Shown here: positions 37,801 through 50,735 of the stretch, piece after piece
Numbering within the stretch: position 1 is the stretch's first letter
Layout of the letters: every line of letters begins with the position of its first letter
NCBI RefSeq assembly: GCF_000189635.1
Contig: NW_002476361.1
Location: 558,001 to 622,000, forward strand
Length of the DNA stretch: 64,000 nucleotides
Source: Tetrahymena thermophila SB210
Lineage: Eukaryota > Ciliophora > Oligohymenophorea > Hymenostomatida > Tetrahymenidae
Direction of reading: 5' to 3'
Position numbers and translations under genes: made by a program
The notes under the pieces: generated by a model
What the model saw: only the letters and a program-made list of their open reading frames with translations
Told to the model about the DNA's origin: nothing
Databases searched by the model: none

Positions 37801-40800
37801 CATTAGCAGTTGTAAAAAGTACGAAATAACTTAAAAGTATGTATGTTTAAAAAGATTTATCTAGCTACACATTCACTTTTGTGTAGCTTTCACTTCACAA
37901 AGTAAACTATAGAGGCATAGAAGATATAAGTTACATTGAAATACAAAAAATGAGATAATTGAATCCTTATGAATAAGCTCCTTACATTCTTTCACAGTTA
38001 AAAAATCCTAAAAAGAGAGAAATTTATGAAAAATATTTCTAAACAAATTAAGATCTTGAAAAAATAATTATTGAACTTGAGTAGAAAGCAATTTTATGCA
38101 ATCATTCTGCTTATAATAATTAAGCTTCCTCTTCTTTATAAGCTATTAGTGCTCTTAATAACTTTTTAGTTGCACAAAATTCTAATAACTAAATTTCCAT
38201 TCAGAGTTCTTCATTAATTAACAACTTATTACCTCAAAATCAAAATCAGAATGTTTAAACTCCAACTTAGTAGAAAAGCTCAACTTTAGAAGACAACTAG
38301 AATATAGAGATCGGTAGAATTAAATCTGGAAACATAATTTTAGATTAAGATGTAATAAGTGAGTAAGAAGAAGACGAACTAAGCGTATAAGGATTGGAAG
38401 TAAGCATAGATAAAAAAGATAATAATAAAAAATAAAAAAATAAAAATAAATAACAATTAAATTATTAGATATGTAATAAATAAAATAGTATAGAAATAAA
38501 TAATAATATGGCATCATAGTAAAACCCATCCTTATAAGATTAGAATTTCATACATTCTTTTTAAGAAATTTAATAAGAAGATCACGTCGATAATTAATTC
38601 TTGATAAATAATTTAATAGGTATGAATGATTTTCATAAAAACATGAATTATTATTAGAACTAATCTAGTTTTAATGAAAAATCAATAAATAATGAAATGT
38701 ATTCAATTAATTATAATCAAAATACTTTTTATAACAATCATATGTATAATGAAATTGATGAAATTAAAATACAACAATCAAGTAATTAGCTAAATAAATT
38801 AAATACCACTAACAACGATGAAGCCTCAAGGATAGGCTTACTCAACAAACAATAAAAGCAATAAAATCTTCAATATAACTAATAACAAATCCCTTAACAT
38901 TTGATTTCACCTGTAAGCAGTGAGAAAGCATTAAATTTAGTATTCTTTTCTCCCACAAGCAATTAAACTTTAAATATAAATGATAAAAATTAGCAAACAG
39001 CTACATCTCTTTCATGCTAAGAACTTAAGTTTTTTTCTCCGCGAGCAACCCAGTAAAGTATTTCAAATCTGATAGAACCAAATTAAGATAAAAAGATAAA
39101 TAATGAAAAAAATAGACCTTCTGAATGGTTATTGTCTCCTAAGAGTATAGAAGGATAAACTTAAAGATCTGATTAAGATTTTAAATTTACTGCAAATGCT
39201 GTGAAGTTATCTGCAAAGGATAAAACTGAAGATAATGTAGAAGCTAAAGCAAATTAATATAATATATAAATTTAGAATTAAAATTATATAAGTTAGCCTG
39301 CTCCAAGAGGTACAAAAACTGATGATTACTCAAAGGAAAATACAAAATTTTAGCATAGAGAAGAATATTTTAGTACTAGTACTCCTTTTGGATATAATTA
39401 GTAAAATAATCAGAAAGAAGACAAAAATACAAAAAAATTAAAAGTGTAAGAGATACAATACGATATAGCTTCTACAAATTCTAAAGATTCCAGTTCAGCT
39501 TCAGCTAAAAGGTAACTTTAATAAATCATGGCTGATAAATCATTGCTTTAAATTATAAAAGTAATAAATATTCTAGGCATTTTATGCTTTTGTATTATGA
39601 TATGTTTAACTTGGGTTTAATATGGATAAACAATAAATAATATCAATGCTTCCTATTTTGATTATTAAGTTTTTAACTGGCCAACCTAATACTAATCTTA
39701 TTTAAGCTCAATAGTAAAATACCAAAATATAAATTATATGGTAAAATATTCTACAGATTTAAAGTTTGCTAACTTAACATAGAAATCGTTATTCAGAAAC
39801 TAAACAAGAAATAACTTAAATTATATAAAATCAAACATAATTAATTTGATAGCCTAAATGGAAAGGGCTAGTACTGAAAGAAAGATATTCCAGTTATTAA
39901 GGAATAATTATTTCATATATTATATAGGCTAGTATTATGATCCTAACTAATTATCTAATACACCTTCAATACCTTCGAAGCTATTATAAATCCAATATAA
40001 TACGACACTCTAGTATGGAGTTGTGCTGTCTTTTTCGAATATTTATCGCTCTTTCAGTTCTACTGGTAATGGTACTACTGGGAATAGTAGCACAAATGCT
40101 AATTCTAGAGCTGAATATTACATGATAAGTAACGAATAGTAAGAATTATAAGCATTAAAAGATATCTAAAATAAAATGGTTACTTTATAGTAAAATGAAT
40201 AGCAGGGTATTTCAGATTAACTAACAGTTCTAATGGTATTAATTATAACAATAAATGGAATTTGTTTCAGTATAATTCTACCTTTGTATTACTATATTTA
40301 AAAAGAAAGAGATGTAATAATTTCCTTGTTTGCAACCTTTTCAACTTACAAGATTGATTCTCTGATAAAATAGATATAGAGATCCTACTATAACTAAAAA
40401 TAGTTATCAATACATTCAAATAAAAATAGCCTATCAATTAAGCAAACAATAGCATCACTTTAAAGCCTATCAAAAGAAAAAGATGTTCGCAAGCAGAATA
40501 TAAGTTCAATAACTAAACTACCTAGATTTAATCCTAAAATAGCAATCATTGTTTTCTTCATTTACCTCTTGATAATTTGCTATCCTATCATCGTTAAAAT
40601 TGTCACATAAGATTATTTAGCAAAGACAATTTTAGACCTCTAAACAATGAGTAAATATTTATCAAAAGACTTTATTTCTATATTATAAAAAATCTAAATA
40701 TTTCAATCAAACTATTTTCTTTCTTTCTTTCTTTACTTACTTATGACTAAATTACTTAGTTAGTAACTTATTATTTACTAAGTGACTTTTGCTTCTAATT

Positions 40801-41704
40801 TTTCAATTATAAAAAAAACATATTTTAAAGAAATAATTTTAAAATAATGTAATTTATTTTGTATTATTTTAAATAATATTAGAGAAGGTTTATTAATTAA
40901 GATCTTATCTTTTAGAGAATATAGCAATAAATTTTAATGTTATTGTTATGAAAATAAATCCAACTTTAAAGCCTATGTCCCCAACTATGTACTATGATTA
41001 CTTAAATAACTTAAACTAATAATAACAATAAATTAACACTGATATCTAATGGATAGTTAGTTCTTAATACTAAAATAGCAGGTATTGATAAAATAATTTT
41101 ATTTTTTATAATTTTTAATTAATTTTATTAAAATAGGTATAATTAAAATCTTTATGATAGCTTTTTCTTTTCTGCTTTTAAAAAAAATCTCTGTGATGTA
41201 TTCAACCAGTATCCTTAGTATAATACTAATTCTACTAAATTAAATACTACAATTTGTGATAGCACTAATTAAGGTTTTTTACAACAAGGCTTTGAGGTAG
41301 CTTACAAATAAACTTTATATCTTTTTCCAGATTTGTATAGAATGTATACTATCCCTGATAATAAAACTTCAGTTGCTCAAATTTCTTAGTTTTTATCTAC
41401 TTTTAACATTATTGATTATATGCTTTACACAGAGTTTCTAGATGAGTGTATTGTTAGTTTGAATTAGTTTATTCTTTCCTAAAATGACTAATTCTATGAT
41501 TAGATAATTTTATTTTAAATTATTTTGATTTCGATATAAATCATTTTAATGGTATTAGTTTTCTTTTTAGGATGGGTTTCTTTTAGCAGCTATTTAAATG
41601 ACTCCTTGCACGAAACTAAAAATTATTTATAAATATTAGACATAAATACTTTGATAGAAAACACTTATATTTTAACATATATAAAAAAAAATTCTACAAT
41701 TTGA
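34819..41704 (+). CDS. Giant multi-pass PAS protein, TmcB/TmcC-like, copy A (2150 aa)
   Basis: Model: 34819-35383, 35530-40650, 40883-41081 and 41137-41704, giving 2151 codons. The N-terminus has several TM helices (for example VIFLSVNGAILLYIAFAFA and those encoded by the start of exon 2). A helical region follows (DCSFLEVIVFEKRLEQSYVL, then DLLNIQALFLENLAFSEKDI). A PAS-like domain lies near residues 655-725: FDEKTCIVFANY, VSSNFQDIFYFTTNNDIKG, ESIIPFAFQPIHSKYIENYL. Another PAS-like beta region follows (FGLTAKIKHIN, NVIGLTDKFHYTFF). A ~400-residue Asn/Gln/Lys-rich linker leads to a second TM set near residues 1527, 1753, 1858 and 2086. This architecture matches large ciliate proteins related to Dictyostelium tiny macrocysts proteins B/C. 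The molecular function is unknown, but sensing is the usual inference from PAS. It is paralogous with 43348-50140. Confidence 0.82.
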
Positions 41705-43347
41705 TCATTTAAATCAATTTATCTATCCTTTGTTCTATTTTCATCATCATACATTTTTAAAATAAATTGTAAACAAAAACAATATTCTTAACTAAATTAT
41801 TCTAAAATATGGATAAAAAATTTGAAAATTATTAATTTTTAACATTTAAATTAAATTTTATTTAAATTAATTTTGAAATAATTTTATAATATTAAATTAA
41901 AACTAATTATTTAGTCAAAATTTTATGGAATTTAAAAAATTAAACAAAAAAATTATTTTAATCAATGTCAGCCAAATTTAATCATAATATTTTATTCCTT
42001 TTAGTATTTCATTTTTACTTTATATGTTTGAAATTTCAAAGTTTACTTGAGTACTCATAATTTAAAATAATAAAACCTAATATAAATTCTAGTAATAATT
42101 TGAAATAGAATTTATATTTTGTTACTTAATGTTCTTTGTATTTCATTTTTTAAGGGTGTATTCGAGAATTCAAGCTTAACTTTATTTTAGTAATTAAAAG
42201 GATAAGCACTACTTAAATATCAAAACTTTTTTATCCAAAATTTATGTTAAAAAGTATATGAATTAGAAGAAAAAAATCTTTAAGATTAAAAGTACAGTTT
42301 AGTTTAGTATTATATTAAAGGTTGACAATAAATTTTTATTTTGTTTGCAAAATGTAGTTGAGTGAAACATAAAATTAAAGTATTTCAAAATTAGATGGAG
42401 TCATGTAAATTTAAAGAATTGCATTTAATAAATATGAATTTATTTTATAAAGTAACCTACACTAAAATATTTAGAGAAAATATCTTTGAATTATGAAAAA
42501 ATTAATTAAAGAAGAGGAAAATATTGATTTTTCAAATTTAAAAATTCGTTTAAATTTATTATTGTAATCAAAAATTTTTTGAAATTTATTCCTGGTCTTT
42601 TTTAATAGCTGTGTGAAATTTTAATAATCTTAATGAAAATTAAATTTATGGCAAAAAATTAATTCCAATTCTTTCTTAATAATAAATTTTTTTAATAATT
42701 GATTCTTAGGGTATTGATGAAAATTAAATTAATTCTGACAAATTAAATTTATTTACAATGTTAAGAATTATTTCTTTTAACTATTTGCTTTTCTTTTTTT
42801 AATTTAACTTTAAAATCTAAGAAAGTAACATCAAATATTTATTAAGAATAAATAATATTTTTCATTAGTTTTGCTTTATAAATATTATTAACAAATTTTT
42901 ATAGATTCCATTTTAATTTTTTAAAAATGTTAAAAAATCGATATCGCTAGAAATGCAATAAATTCATTTACTGTAAAATAGTAAATACTATTAAAAAATG
43001 TAAAAAATATTAAATAAATAGATAGGAATTATTTTAACAGATTGATGATTATTACTCAGTGTTAGAGTCATAAGTTACTTATATTATTATAAGTCAAGTT
43101 TCATAATAAATATCAAATATGATAAACGAGTGATACTATGAATTACAATGAATGATTAACTTTTAAGGTAAAATAAGAATGTAAATTTTATATTATTATT
43201 GCTTACAAAAATTCAGGAATTAAGTACACATTTGAAGTATCAATATTATTAATAGTTAGATATTCATTCCAAAAATTAAAATTTTGTAAAAATCAACCCT
43301 AGTTTATTAAAGTTGTAATATAGTAGTAGAACACAAAATATTAGATT
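41705..43347. other. Intergenic, about 1.6 kb
   Basis: Spacer between the tandem PAS protein genes. Strongly AT-rich. No coding frame was supported. Confidence 0.5.
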
Positions 43348-46300
43348 ATGATTTAGCAAGATAGCAGGTAGTCAAAGAGGACTAGGTATTTTCAGAAATT
43401 TTATACTGAAGAAATATATAGATTGGCTCACGCATATAGTAGAGATAAACCATGGATTGCAGTGTTGATAGTAGTTAAACAAGCTTCTATATTCTTTTTT
43501 TCTGTTTCTACTCAATTTAATGATATAGTTAATTCAGATAGTAATTTTGACTTTTTAAAACAAAATGGAATAGTCGGCTATTTGGATAATGATACTCTGA
43601 TGTAAAACTTAAATTATATTTTATTCTCTTTGAACGCTTGCTTGATTGTCTACATTTTTTTAGTTTTCTTGAGATTTCTTTTTAAGTGCAAATCTATAGA
43701 GTCAAAAGAATAAATAAACTAGAAATTAAATACAAACTATCTAAATGAAGAAAGAGCTAATGATAAGAGTAGCTTAACTGATAAGCTCTTCTCATTTTTT
43801 ATCATCATATACTAACATTTTCTATATATTCCATCAATATTCTTGAGCTTACACAGATTTAGTGATAGCATAACTGCTATAGCCTTGACTATAATTGCAA
43901 TATTCCTTAGTAATAATTAAACAAATATATAAACAATTGATTAATTTTAAGTTTACATTTTTTCATCAAGAATAATGATCTAAAATATGTGAAATATAAT
44001 TTCTGAATAATAAATGCTTCAATTAAAAATACAATTATTTATATCATTATTTTCTAAAATTTAGATTTGATTGTTTCTGATGTTGATTACAACTATGAAA
44101 TTAAGTCTGTTAATTATCTGGCAAGACCTTTTTCTTACACTTACTTTTCATTTAGAGTTATTCCAGAAATATTCTTTTTTATAGGAATAATATTTTCTCC
44201 CAAAGGCCAAAGCGCAATATTGGCTTGCTATTAATTATCTAGTGGCTTTATTTCTTTCTTTTATTCTGATTATTACAACAGGATATCTTAATATTTGAAC
44301 GTCTTTATGCATATCACATTATTCTGCTTAAGTGTAATTATTTAGGCTGGTATTTCATTCAAATTTCCATAAAACTTAATTAGTCACATGTTTATTGTAT
44401 TTTTACCTCTTTGCTATAAGGTTACATAGTACACTATACAAAAATACTATCAAATTATTGATGATAGCATTTAAATGTTAGTCTCTGAAAAATATAACGA
44501 GGCGATTAAGCTAGATAAAATAGTAAGAATGAATCTATTCAATGAAGTGCCTGATTCTAGATAAAGCGAGAAAGAGGAAATCAAATTGATGAATTTAGTT
44601 TCTAAAAGCCAATAAAACTAATTTAATCCTATATTTAAATTTCTCGAAAGGTTTAACTTGAACTTAAAATCAATATAAAAAGCTTAAGATTTTCAACACG
44701 AAAGCAATAAATTCAAAAAATAAGAGTAAAATTTTTTAATAGATTTAGAGCAATTGTTAAAATTTATTTTAGATAGTAGGTGGTTAAAAAGTAAATTCTG
44801 CAGATAATTACAGAGTCATTTAAAAAGAGCTTTAAGGAAAAAAACAGAAAAAAAGAGAGCATCTTTTAGCAATAACTCAATTATTTCGTTTTCTTAATAG
44901 AGATCACACAATCTCATAGAATTTATTGGATTTAATTTTTGCAACTGTCTATGGCTAAAAAGCTATCTATCAAACAGATCCAGTTGTTTAATTCGATTCA
45001 TTCAATATTTTTGAAGTAGAGAGCAATTAATAGAAAGCTTATGGGCAGAGCTAATCCTTTCGATTGCTCATATCTTGAAGTGATTGTTTTTGAAAAGAGA
45101 TTGGAATATTCCTACAACTTATTTGACTAAGCTATAAAAGTAAAGCTAGAATTATTGAACATGATGAAATGCAAAGAAATTGAAGTCACAATGCTCGTAA
45201 AAAAAATAGAACTATTTTAGGAGCTAAAAGCAAGATTAAAAATAAATTTAAACACATTGTGCTTAATGAATGATGAAAGTTTGGATTTATTAAATATCCA
45301 AGCTCTATTTTTAGAGAATTTAGCTTTTTCTGAGAAAGATATTAATTTGATGCAAATTAACAAATACAGAAGAAAACACTAAGCTAGATTAAACTAAAAA
45401 TACTTAAATTATGAAGAAGATTTAGTGAGCAGTACAATTAATAGTGATAGATTTGATGAAAAAACTTGTATAATCTTTGCAACTTACAAAGATTAAAGAA
45501 ATATATTGATAAATGAAGTCTCATCTAATTTTTAAGATATTTTCTAGTACACAACTAATAATGACGTCAAAGGACACAGCATAGATTCCATAATTCCACA
45601 TCATTTTTAATCCTTTCATAACAAATATATAGAAAATTATTTGGAGGAAGAAATATCTTACTGTGTTGAGGATGATGCCCAAGAAATTCCTTAAAATAGC
45701 TAAAGTTAATAAAACGAAAATGAAGAAGCTGAAAATTTAGAGGTTCTAGATAAAACCAAAAACAATTAATTCTAAAAGCTAGACAAGAAATTACTTTCAT
45801 AGAACAATTAAAAAATTTTAACAAGAGGATGCAGGATGAATAATTAAATCATATTTGCTTAGCTAAATCCAATTTTTATTTTACCAGTCAGGATCGACAT
45901 ACGCATAAACCAGATTTATGAAACAAAAGCGTTTGGTCTTACAGCCAAGATTAAACATATTAATGATTAATTCGATTATATTCTATTTGATGAAAAAAGC
46001 TTAAATACCATTGGAATGACTGAGAAAATACATTACACTTTATTTCCATATTAAGAATCGTTGCAGAAAATAAATATCAGAAAGGTATTTCCTTTTTTGA
46101 TTGGAACTCAAGAGACTGGTGAGAATTCTTTAAATAAGCACTAAAATTAATAAGAAGTTTAATAAAGAGAAAAATATCATATTAATTTAGCTTAAGGAGG
46201 CGAAGAACTTTTAAAACAAACGAGCTCAAATATAATTAAAAAGAAGTAAAAAATAAATTTCATTGTAATTTAGCCTATTGATACTATGAAAACCACAACA

Positions 46301-49300
46301 ACTGCTATTACTTCTAGCTTGAGCTTGAAAAAATCTTAAGCAAAAATAAAGTCTTTAAAATAAATGAAAACAACAGCTTAAGCCTCTTTTAAGGACTTAA
46401 ATTCTTATAATTTCTTTTTTGTAGAATTGACTTTACATAAAGTTAAATATACTGGCATAGAGAATGTTAGCTATATTGAAATATAAAAAATGAGACAACT
46501 TAATTTTAATGAATAGGCTTCTTTTATCCTTTAGCAAGTTAAAAACCCTAAAAAATAAACATTTTATCATTAATTATTTTTCTAATATGAGCTTGATAGA
46601 ATTATTCAAGAGCTTGAACAAAAAGCATTGATATAAAATATTTAAGTAAACCATTCTCAACTCACTTCTTCACTTTAAGCAATTAGTGCTTTAAATCCTT
46701 TAAATCACCAAATTTCTAGTAACAATCAAATTTCAACTGCAGGATCATCATTTAACAATATATCAAATTAGTATTAGAGTAATAACTAGGCTGCTAAAAA
46801 CAAATAATTGAGCCTAACTATTGAAGATAGCTCTAATCTTGAAAATTTAAAACATAAATCTAGCAACTTGGCTGTTGAATAGCCAATAATAAAAGAGCAA
46901 GAAGAAGATGATTACAGCCTGATTCACAGTGAAGTTCAATAAACTTAAATTGACAATAGAAAAAACTTAGAATTTAATTAAACATAACCCTCTTTTTTGA
47001 TATAATAAAAACAAGCAGCAGGGAATAACAATTTAATTTATTAAAATGATCAAAGCCTCAAAACTTAAGATCAAATTTAAGAACTTTATCAATTTTAAGA
47101 TGAATCTGCATTTATAAATTAAATGTAGAATAGCTAATTCCAATACAATCAACAAAATAATAATATTTAAATTTTAGATAATAATTAAAATTATTCAAGC
47201 TTAATTGAGAAATCAGTAAACAACGAAATTTCATTCATGAATGCTAACTAGTACACCAACTAAAATATAATTAATTAGAATTTAAATGATGTGAATATAT
47301 CTTATAATAAAACCAATGTATAAAATAATATATCTGCAGCTGATGTTTCTAAATTAGAATTAATATAAAAAAATTAAAACAATTATTATTCATATAATTA
47401 ATCATTATAAAAATAGTAAGAAATGTTAATGTCTCCATCTACATAAGCTATATTTTCTCCTACATCCACTGAGAAAATAATGAACTTTCCTATCAATTCA
47501 CCTCTTAATTCATAGTAAAATTTCATGAGCAATTAAAATTTAAATTCAAATAAGTTAACAACAGCTGGCTAAATGTCATAAAATTTTATTATTATGTCAC
47601 CTCACTCCCCTCAGTAAAGTTCTTAGCAACTTGTTTTGGACTCAAATACCATGAAAAATAATAATTTTAACAAAAAACATTTAAAATTTACAAGCGATAA
47701 TTTTTTATCACCAAAATTACCTGAAGAAACAGAAAACTAAATAATTAAATCTGATATTTTCAACAAACTTTCACCTGATTCTAAGTAAGTAGCCTAAAAA
47801 AACACTTATGACAACAAAATCATAAATGAGTAATTTAACGAAAACTATATGAATTTAAATGCTCCTAGACAAACTGATCAAAAAGAAAAATATAATAATA
47901 ATATTTATAACCCTCAGATTGTTAAGAAAGCGTAAGGAAATCTTAGCTTAAGTTCACCATCTGGTGAAAATTATTATTAGTATGCCAAAAAAGAAGACAA
48001 ACTCACAAAGAAGTAGAAAGTTTAAGATATTTAGTATGATATTGCGTCTACTAACTCTAAAGACTCCAGCTCAGCTTCTGCAAAGAGGTAGCTTTAGCAA
48101 ATCATGGCTGATAAATCCATTCTTTAAGTTATTAAGGGAATGAACTTAATTGGAATAGTATGTTTTGCAACTATGATTTCAATTACATGGGTTTAATATA
48201 CTCAAATGTATTAAAATTTATCTTCTTCAAATTAAGATTACTAAGTGTTTGACTTCCCTACAAAATACCAATCAAGCTTAAGTGAAGTTCTTAAATATTA
48301 AAATACACTTTATCTTTTAAAATATTCAACTCAGTTAAAGTTTGATTCTCCTGCTGCAAAGTAATTATTTTAAAATACAACTACTCTTAATAAGTGGGGA
48401 ACATTTAATGTGATAAATTAAATGATAATTGAGATGTAAAGGGCAAGCATTGAAAGGAAAGTTTTTGTTTTGATGAGAGAAACATATTTCTTATTTTCTA
48501 TTGGATAGTATTATAATACATCTTAGTTAACTGGTACATCATCAATCCCTTCTTAACTGGTAGCTATAAATTATAATTCATCACTATCATATGGTCTGAC
48601 TATGGCATATTAGCATGTATTCCGTTATATTAACAACTTGGGTAATGGAAGACCAGAGTATTATTTGATAGACAATCAACTTAAAGAAATAGAAAAATTA
48701 AAAAGCGTTCAAAATGAAATGCTAACCTAGCAACAAGATAAATAGAATTAAATTTAAAACTAACTAACAGTGCTTATGGTGGTGATAATAGTAATCAATG
48801 CTGGATGTTTAGGAATAATAATACCTCTTTATTATCACATTTAGAAGGAAAGAGATATCATTTTGTAGCTATTTGCAACATTTTCTACTTAAAAGATAGA
48901 TTTTCTTATTAAAAAAATACAAAAATCATATTTTAGTTTTAAAACTTAGTCACTCTACTCAACTAAAAATAGTTAGTCCCTGAAGCAAACAGTAGTCTAA
49001 TTCCAAGCAATGAATAACGAAAAAGATCTAAGAAAATAAAACATAAGCACAATGACTAAATTACCGAGATTTAATTTGAAAATTAATATATCAACACTTT
49101 TAATATTTGTAGTTATTATTTGCTATCCAATAATTAATAAAATTGTTACTCAAGACTACCTAGACAAATCCATCTTAGATTTATAAACTATGAGTAAATT
49201 TTTTATTCAAATTTGAAATATTTTTTGTTTAAAATTTCTTTGCAATTTAATTATTTTAAATATAATTAATTTTTAATAAAATATCTTAAATACTAAATTT

Positions 49301-50140
49301 CTATTTATTTTAAAAAGTGAAAGTTTACCTTCTGAGATCATATCTGCTTGAAAATATTGGTATGGACTTCAATATTTTAGTAATGAAAATTAACCCAACA
49401 CTTAAGCCGATGTCTCCTACTATTTACTATGATTATTTAAACAATTTAATTTAGCAGCAACAATAAATTAATGATGACATATAATGGATTGTAAACTCTT
49501 AATTTTAGGATAAAAGGTATTCTTAATTAGATTAAAAACATTTGTAATTTATATAATTTAATTTATTATTAGATATAATTAAGATCTCTATAGTAGTTTT
49601 TTCTTTAGTGCTTTCAAATCTAATTTATGTGAACTGTTTGATAAATATCCTCAATTTAATACAAATTCTACCAAGATAGACACTAAAATTTGTTAAGGTA
49701 CTCAATAAGGTTTCTTGATGTAAGGACTGTAAGTAGCTTATAAACACTCTCTATAATTATTCCCTTAATTATATAATATATTTAACTTAGCTGATACAAA
49801 TTAATCGTTAATTTAAGTTTAAGCTTTTCTCTCTGCTTTTAACATATAAGACTATACTATTTATACAGAGTTTTTGGATGAAACCATAATCAGCTTAAAT
49901 TAATTTATTATTACATAAGGTAACAATTTCTACAATTAAATTATTTTATTTTAAACAATCTTAATTTCCATACAAATGGTTATTATGGTTTTAGTCTTTT
50001 TGCTTGGTTGGCTTTCATTCAGTAGGCATTTAAACGATTCGTTACATCAAACAAAAAACTATTTATAAATATTGGACATAAATACTTTAATAGAAAACAC
50101 TTATATATTAACTTATATAAAGAAAAATACTATTATTTGA
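43348..50140 (+). CDS. Giant multi-pass PAS protein, TmcB/TmcC-like, copy B (2136 aa)
   Basis: Model: 43348-43909, 44065-44725, 44773-49193, 49318-49516 and 49573-50140, giving 2137 codons. Architecture is as in copy A: N-terminal TM set, helical region (DCSYLEVIVFEKRLE), PAS-like domain (FDEKTCIIFATY, VSSNFQDIFQYTTNNDVKG, IDSIIPHHFQ), a long Asn/Gln/Ser linker, and a C-terminal TM set. The first and last two intron sites match copy A in place and phase. The last two exons have identical lengths in both copies (199 and 568 nt). Copy B has an extra 47-nt intron (44726-44772) inferred from a frame change and alignment (KQE then QQVVKKQ). Without it the frame hits TGA at 45012. The two proteins are most alike in the TM, PAS and pre-TM linker segments and weakest at the N-terminus and in the long linker. 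Confidence 0.8.
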
Positions 50141-50735
50141 TAGATACTCTAGCTATATAGTTTTATTTTAATTTAAATAATCCTATCTTTACTTTGTAAT
50201 ATAATATATAATTTAATTAGTATTTTATTAAAATAAATATTTATCCATTAATCTTGCTTTAAATTTCAAGTGCTTATCACATTTACAAAAACCAATAATA
50301 AATTCTATTAACATAATTATAAAATAATTTTATAAACTTGAAGAGATCAATCACTATTTCTTAAAAATATAAGTTATAAACAATTTAAAAGTTCATATTT
50401 TTACAATCATAAGAAAAAATAGTTTTATGAATACCAATAATCCTCATTAATTATAACTATATATATTTAAGTCCCATACATTATTTTCAAGCCCACAAGA
50501 ACAATAATTAATTAGCAGAATTTTTCAACATATGACTACCCATCACTAATTCCTACTATATTTTTAATTATACATTTAAATAGAAATATTAAGATTAAAT
50601 AATTAATTTTACATTACATTTTTATGATATCTGAAAGCAATTTATAAAGTCATATAGTTTATTTGTTCTATTTATCCACTTGTAATTAATTAAATTTCTA
50701 TAAATTGGTATTCAATACTTTTGAAAAAAAAATAA
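50141..50735. other. Intergenic upstream of the first LRR gene
   Basis: AT-rich. It contains a ~75-bp sequence near 50531-50605 that recurs at 63875-63955 (listed separately). No gene was seen. Confidence 0.5.
50531..50605 (+). repeat. Upstream repeat, copy 1 (about 200 bp before an LRR start codon)
   Basis: Begins TATGACTACC and ends with AGAAATATTAAGATTAAAT. It matches 63875-63955 closely, in the same orientation. It may be part of a duplicated LRR promoter or a small dispersed repeat. Confidence 0.6.

Noticed and set aside
44780..44820. A 23-nt intron as the fix for the frame change in PAS protein B
   Set aside because: It also restores frame but is very short, and its join aligns less well with copy A than the 47-nt intron.
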